From contig DANZ01000107.1 in assembly GCA_002501695.1 (NCBI GenBank), positions 1 to 17,832 of the forward strand: DNA of 17,832 nt. Reading direction: 5' to 3'. This stretch comes from Methanolobus sp. UBA474 (GTDB lineage: Archaea; Halobacteriota; Methanosarcinia; Methanosarcinales; Methanosarcinaceae). Made by a program: the position numbers and the translations under genes. This document shows positions 14,017 through 17,832 of the stretch, piece after piece. Every line of letters starts with the position of its first letter. Positions within the stretch are counted from its first letter, which is position 1. Below the pieces are notes generated by a model. The model was not told the origin of the DNA, made no database searches, and worked only from the letters and a program-made list of their open reading frames with translations.

Positions 14017-14208
14017 TTTCACAGTTTTTGCATGTTAAAGAAGTGAGCCTTTATTGTGCCCGCTTCAATATTCTTTTTTTCCAGTCCGGGAGTCTTACCT
14101 ATTGAACAAGACATTCCTTGTTACATAATAGTTTATTGATCATCAGCAGAAGTAACAGTAGCTAAGTGCCTGTTAAAAGAGAAGCCTGAAGTTCGGAAAA
14201 AGAAGCAT

Positions 14209-14229
14209 AGACCGGTGTGACACCGGTCT
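14209..14229 (-). terminator. Terminator of the fpo operon
   Basis: AGACCGGTG and CACCGGTCT form a perfect 9-bp stem with loop TGA, 13 nt after the fpoO stop. On the minus strand it is followed by a T-rich stretch (CTTCTTTTTCC, around 14195-14206), so it has the form of an intrinsic terminator. The remaining gap up to the DUF2795 stop (14017-14193) shows no gene. Confidence 0.7.
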
Positions 14230-14242
14230 CACTTAACCTGGT

Positions 14243-14608
14243 TTAGTGGTCTGTATGTTTGGTTGTTATATGGTCATGCGAGTGTGCAGCCTTATCATGG
14301 TCCCATTCCGCTTTGGCCTGCCCTATGGAAGTGAGGCATCTCTTACAGAGATAGGCAGTATCCCTCTCTGAACCCTTGGAAAAAGATGGCCTGATGATAG
14401 GCACACCATACAGGCGCTCAATAGAGCCGCACAATTGGCATGTACCGGTCCGGGCGTGCTCCTCGCTTGCTATTATTGCGGCACCCACGCACTGCTCGCA
14501 AAGACCCTGCCACATGCCCTGAGGGTAGGAGTGGGCGAATCTGGGTTTGTACACCTTTACAGGGACAAGCGTCGGAAGGGCTACTCCGCAAAGATCACAG
14601 TCTGCCAT
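14243..14608 (-). CDS. fpoO: F420H2 dehydrogenase subunit FpoO
   Basis: A 121-residue soluble protein, last gene of the fpo operon. It has four CxxC pairs: CDLC at the N-terminus, CEQC near 37-40, CQLC near 57-60 and CKRC near 88-91, which suit an iron-sulfur or zinc site. The C-terminal 20 residues are His-rich (DHDKAAHSHDHITTKHTDH). FpoO occurs with Fpo in Methanosarcinales and has no counterpart in bacterial complex I; its role is not settled. The ATG directly follows the fpoN stop (TAAATG), with GGAGGA inside the end of fpoN as ribosome site, so translation is coupled. Confidence 0.88.
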   Translation of the reverse strand: MADCDLCGVALPTLVPVKVYKPRFAHSYPQGMWQGLCEQCVGAAIIASEEHARTGTCQLCGSIERLYGVPIIRPSFSKGSERDTAYLCKRCLTSIGQAKAEWDHDKAAHSHDHITTKHTDH

Positions 14609-16060
14609 TTAAATTCCTCCTGCAAGTAATACTTTTCCAGCTTCCATTGCCCAGTAGATGAAAGGCTCAGGCCAGAAACCGATCGCAAGCACACCAATTA
14701 CAGCCACCGCAAGAGCGATGGTGTACGGAAGCGGCTCTGATATCTTCGACCCTTCCCCTGGAAGGAAGTACATGTATTTCACGATCTTGGCATAATAGAA
14801 CAGTGAGATGGCACTGTTAATTATAGCTATTACCGCAAGCCATGCAAACCCTGCCTGGATGGTCGAGGAGAACAAGACGAACTTGCTCATGTAACCTGCA
14901 GTGAGAGGTATACCTGCCAGTGCAAACACGAATATGGTCATGGAGAGCGCAGTGACGGGCATCCTCTGGCCAAGACCCTTGAAGTTGTCAATGTGATCAG
15001 GGTTCTGTGCATCCTTGTTCTCAGAGAGCACCATATAGACGACAGCAGCTGTTGCGATGAAAGCTCCGGCCTTCATGAAACCGTGTGAGAGCGCATAGAG
15101 TATGCCGCCGCCAAGAGCCATTGGTGTGAGTACAACGAATGCCATTGTGATATAGCCGGCCTGTGCAAGTGAAGAGTATGCAAGCATCCTTTTGACACTT
15201 GTCTGGGAGAGAGCTGCCACGTTCCCGAGTGTCATTGTGACGACTGCAAGCACTGCGAATGCTATCTGCCATTCTACCTTGAGTGCTATCAGGGCAACTA
15301 TGAACACCTTGAACGCTGCCACGATACCCATTTTCTTGGAGCCCGCTGCAAGCAGGGAAGACACAATAGAAGGTGCACCCTGATATGTATCAGGCGCCCA
15401 CATGTGGAAAGGCACAAGGGCTATCTTGAAACCCATACCTGCTATCAGAAGCACCACAGCGAAAAGCCCGATAGGACTTGCCGCAAGTGCTGCCCCGCCG
15501 GCTGCAATGCCAAGAATGCTTGTTGTCCCGGTAACACCATAGAGGAAGGAGATTCCAAAGAGCATCAATGCACCGGAGAGAGAGCCAATAAGGAAGTACT
15601 TCATTGCGGCTTCAAGGGATTGCGGGTTCTTCTTCTCAAAGCCTGCGAGTGCGTATGTTGAGAGACTTGCAAGCTCGAACGCAACGAAGAGCACCATCAG
15701 GTCGTTGGCGGATGCCACGAACATCATTCCTATAGTGGCAAAGATAGCCAGCACATAGAATTCCTCTACATGAGCGCTACCTTCGGTGTACTTTATGGCT
15801 GCTATGGAGAAGAGCAGAGCGACCACCAGGAACACTATCTTGAAGAACTGCGAGAGCGCATCAACGGATAACGTATCGTAGAAGGCCAGTGAGTTCGTTC
15901 CAAGGCTTGTTACTGTTAAGTAGAGCGCTGCAAGGATACCAAGACTTGCAAGGTATCCCAGCACCTTCTTTGAGTTGACCGGAAGGAACAGGCCAATGAG
16001 CAGTACAGCCAGGCCTGTGGCAACCATTGTTAGTTCAGGTGCAAAAAGCATGATATCCAT
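14609..16060 (-). CDS. fpoN: F420H2 dehydrogenase subunit FpoN (NuoN-like)
   Basis: A 483-residue membrane protein with about 14 hydrophobic segments, of the NuoN/antiporter-like family. Key charged residues for ion transfer are visible: Glu129 in FVAFELASLSTYAL, Lys154 in AAMKYFLIGS, Lys212 in FKIALVPFHMWAPDTY and the Lys pair at 242-243. RMLAYSSLAQAGYITMA is the typical mid-protein signature. Fpo passes electrons from reduced F420 to methanophenazine and pumps ions; FpoN is one of its three antiporter-like pump units. The ATG is 3 nt after the fpoM stop, with GGGGTG as ribosome site within fpoM. Confidence 0.95.
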   Translation of the reverse strand: MDIMLFAPELTMVATGLAVLLIGLFLPVNSKKVLGYLASLGILAALYLTVTSLGTNSLAFYDTLSVDALSQFFKIVFLVVALLFSIAAIKYTEGSAHVEEFYVLAIFATIGMMFVASANDLMVLFVAFELASLSTYALAGFEKKNPQSLEAAMKYFLIGSLSGALMLFGISFLYGVTGTTSILGIAAGGAALAASPIGLFAVVLLIAGMGFKIALVPFHMWAPDTYQGAPSIVSSLLAAGSKKMGIVAAFKVFIVALIALKVEWQIAFAVLAVVTMTLGNVAALSQTSVKRMLAYSSLAQAGYITMAFVVLTPMALGGGILYALSHGFMKAGAFIATAAVVYMVLSENKDAQNPDHIDNFKGLGQRMPVTALSMTIFVFALAGIPLTAGYMSKFVLFSSTIQAGFAWLAVIAIINSAISLFYYAKIVKYMYFLPGEGSKISEPLPYTIALAVAVIGVLAIGFWPEPFIYWAMEAGKVLLAGGI

Positions 16061-16063
16061 CTC

Positions 16064-17545
16064 TTACACCCCCATGCCGGCCATCAGGCCTATTATATGT
16101 TCTGAATTCGTTAACATCATATCAAGCACCGGGCTTGGATTGAGTCCGAAGTACAGGATAAGGATGGCAATAACACCCATTGCGAGCGTCTGATAGCCAT
16201 TGATATCGACCACGTTACCCAGTTTTTCTTTATAGACACCAAACATAGCTCTCTGGAGAGCCCACAGGTGGTATGCTGCAGTTATGACTATTGCCGTTAA
16301 TGCAATCACAACATAACCCTGCAGGTTCACAAAACTGCCTGCCAGCACAGAGAACTCGGCAATGAAGCCGGTAAGTCCCGGGAGCCCCAATGATGCCATG
16401 AACGCAAGCATCATTATGACAGCCAGTTTCGGCATTCTCTGCGCAAGGCCTCCAAGCTCGTTGATGATCCTTGTGCCTGTGGCCTTATTGATAACACCGC
16501 AAGACATGAACATTATGCTCATGATCAGTCCATGAGAGAACTGTTGGAACATCGCACCTGAAACGGATAGTGATACAAGACCGGCTGCACCCAGTGTGAC
16601 ATAGCCCATGTGGCTTAAGCTTGAGTATGCAACCATTCTCTTGAGGTCCTTCTGTGCAAGTGCAAGGAAAGCACCGTAAAGGATACTGACCGCTCCGAGA
16701 ACTCCCAGTATAGTGATCATCAGGTTGGGCGATGCCGTGAAAGGCAGCATCGGAAGCATGATCTTGAATATACCGTATCCTCCTATCTTGAGCAATACAA
16801 AGAGCACGCTGCCTGCGGTAGGTGCTTCTGTGTATGCATCCGGGAGCCAGGAGTGGAACGGGAACACCGGCAGCTTGACTATGAAACCAAACAGCAGTGC
16901 AACGAATATCAGATCCTTTGCAATCCCTGAACCTATGAACTGGTACTGGGAAAGCAGGTACGGGATGTCAAGGCTCGGGGTTCCGGTCATATCCCATGCT
17001 GCAAAGTACAGACCAAAGATACCCAGAAGCATTACAAGGGATGCTACATGGGTATAGATGAAGAACTTAATTGATGCATAGTGTTTCTTCGGACCGCCCC
17101 ATATGCTCACCATGAAGAAGAGCGGTATAAGGGTCAGTTCCCAGAATACGTAGAACAGGAAGAAATCCAGTGCACAGAACACACCAAGGACCGCACCCTG
17201 TGTAATCAGGATCAGAGAATAGAACCTGTTGGGGGCTTTCCTGTCGTCATTCCATGTGAAGAGAATGAGGAGCGGCATGACTATTGCATTGAGAAGTATC
17301 AACGGAAGTGATATCCCGTCAATTCCCAGGTGATAGCTTATACCTAAGGAAGGGACCCACGAGTACAACTCCTCGAACTGCGTTTCGGCTGTCGTACTGT
17401 CAAAGTTGAAGTACGTGTATACTGTGAGCAACAGGACAGCTACAGTAGCAACCAGGGCTACTGCTCTTGCCTGTTCTCTTGTTTTTGTGAGTAGTGTCAA
17501 TACTGCGAATATCAGAGGTATGAGCACTATCAGCGATAATAACAT
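16064..17545 (-). CDS. fpoM: F420H2 dehydrogenase subunit FpoM (NuoM-like)
   Basis: A 493-residue membrane protein with about 14 hydrophobic segments, of the NuoM family. The conserved pump residues are in place: Glu136 in FWELTLIPLFF, Lys224 in IVKLPVFPFHSWLPDAYTEAP and Lys253 in LLKIGGYG. RMVAYSSLSHMGYV is the family signature. It forms part of the ion-pumping arm of the F420H2:methanophenazine complex. Its ATG overlaps the fpoL stop as TGATG, with GGAGG upstream, so L, M, N and O are translated in a coupled row. Confidence 0.96.
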   Translation of the reverse strand: MLLSLIVLIPLIFAVLTLLTKTREQARAVALVATVAVLLLTVYTYFNFDSTTAETQFEELYSWVPSLGISYHLGIDGISLPLILLNAIVMPLLILFTWNDDRKAPNRFYSLILITQGAVLGVFCALDFFLFYVFWELTLIPLFFMVSIWGGPKKHYASIKFFIYTHVASLVMLLGIFGLYFAAWDMTGTPSLDIPYLLSQYQFIGSGIAKDLIFVALLFGFIVKLPVFPFHSWLPDAYTEAPTAGSVLFVLLKIGGYGIFKIMLPMLPFTASPNLMITILGVLGAVSILYGAFLALAQKDLKRMVAYSSLSHMGYVTLGAAGLVSLSVSGAMFQQFSHGLIMSIMFMSCGVINKATGTRIINELGGLAQRMPKLAVIMMLAFMASLGLPGLTGFIAEFSVLAGSFVNLQGYVVIALTAIVITAAYHLWALQRAMFGVYKEKLGNVVDINGYQTLAMGVIAILILYFGLNPSPVLDMMLTNSEHIIGLMAGMGV

Positions 17546-17832
17546 CAGAGTACCTCCATGACCACTGTAATAAGTATTACAAGGAGGCTTACTCCTGTAA
17601 TTACGACCATTGCATAGTTCTGCACAACACCTGTCTGGAGTTGACGCAGGGCGTCCCCGATATCCATGGTGACATTGCCTATCCAGTTGACAAACCAGTC
17701 AAAACCTCTGTCAACCGCACTGCCTGCAAAGGCTAAACCTTCGTAGACGACCTTTACAGACAGGAAGTTTGTAAGGATCGCATTCTGGTAGTACCTGTTG
17801 TAGAGAAGCTTGTAGATAGGATTGTTCCTTGA
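17545..17832 (-). CDS. fpoL: F420H2 dehydrogenase subunit FpoL (NuoL-like), C-terminal end (partial)
   Basis: The last 95 residues of a membrane protein; the rest lies beyond the window edge. It starts with PIYKLLYNRYYQNAI, then a long amphipathic stretch with GLAFAGSAVDRGFDW, and ends with one hydrophobic helix (MVVITGVSLLVILITVV). This matches the NuoL/FpoL C-terminus, where a lateral helix leads to a final membrane anchor. The position directly before fpoM and the TGATG overlap confirm the identity. Confidence 0.9.
   Translation of the reverse strand, partial: SRNNPIYKLLYNRYYQNAILTNFLSVKVVYEGLAFAGSAVDRGFDWFVNWIGNVTMDIGDALRQLQTGVVQNYAMVVITGVSLLVILITVVMEVL

Overview
The window comes from a methanogenic archaeon of the Methanosarcinales, most likely a Methanosarcinaceae member. 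The clearest evidence is the F420H2 dehydrogenase block fpoL(partial)-fpoM-fpoN-fpoO on the minus strand; FpoO is a Methanosarcinales-type subunit. Archaeal TATA-box promoters, U-tract terminators and GGAGG/GGTGA ribosome sites agree with this. The species cannot be named from the sequence.

Region 1 (1-4359, plus strand) is the 3' part of a chemotaxis operon: the end of cheR, then cheC1, cheC2, cheD, a membrane protein with a cysteine cluster and a DUF835 domain, cheC3, and an uncertain hypothetical ORF. The three CheC paralogues keep different halves of the duplicated phosphatase site, which suggests divided roles in CheY-P dephosphorylation and CheD binding.

Region 2 (4360-8503, plus strand) starts with a strong-looking promoter and two tandem paralogous proteins of unknown family that share three cysteines and a histidine. 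Two tandem GntP-type permeases follow, each with its own copy of the same promoter element. A 13-bp dyad overlaps the second promoter.

Region 3 (8504-14016) looks like a stress or envelope island. It holds two paralogous PRC-barrel/hemerythrin proteins (minus strand) with matching TATA-palindrome-SD architecture, three DUF2795 small proteins (plus strand), a six-TM voltage-sensor channel with a non-canonical selectivity filter, and a DUF421/YetF-type membrane protein. The shared palindrome at the transcription start implies a common regulator for the two hemerythrin genes.

Region 4 (14017-17832, minus strand) is the end of the fpo operon, closed by a hairpin plus U-tract. Fpo oxidises F420H2 with methanophenazine and pumps protons or other cations; L, M and N are the antiporter-like membrane subunits. 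No tRNA, rRNA, CRISPR array, insertion sequence or prophage was seen.
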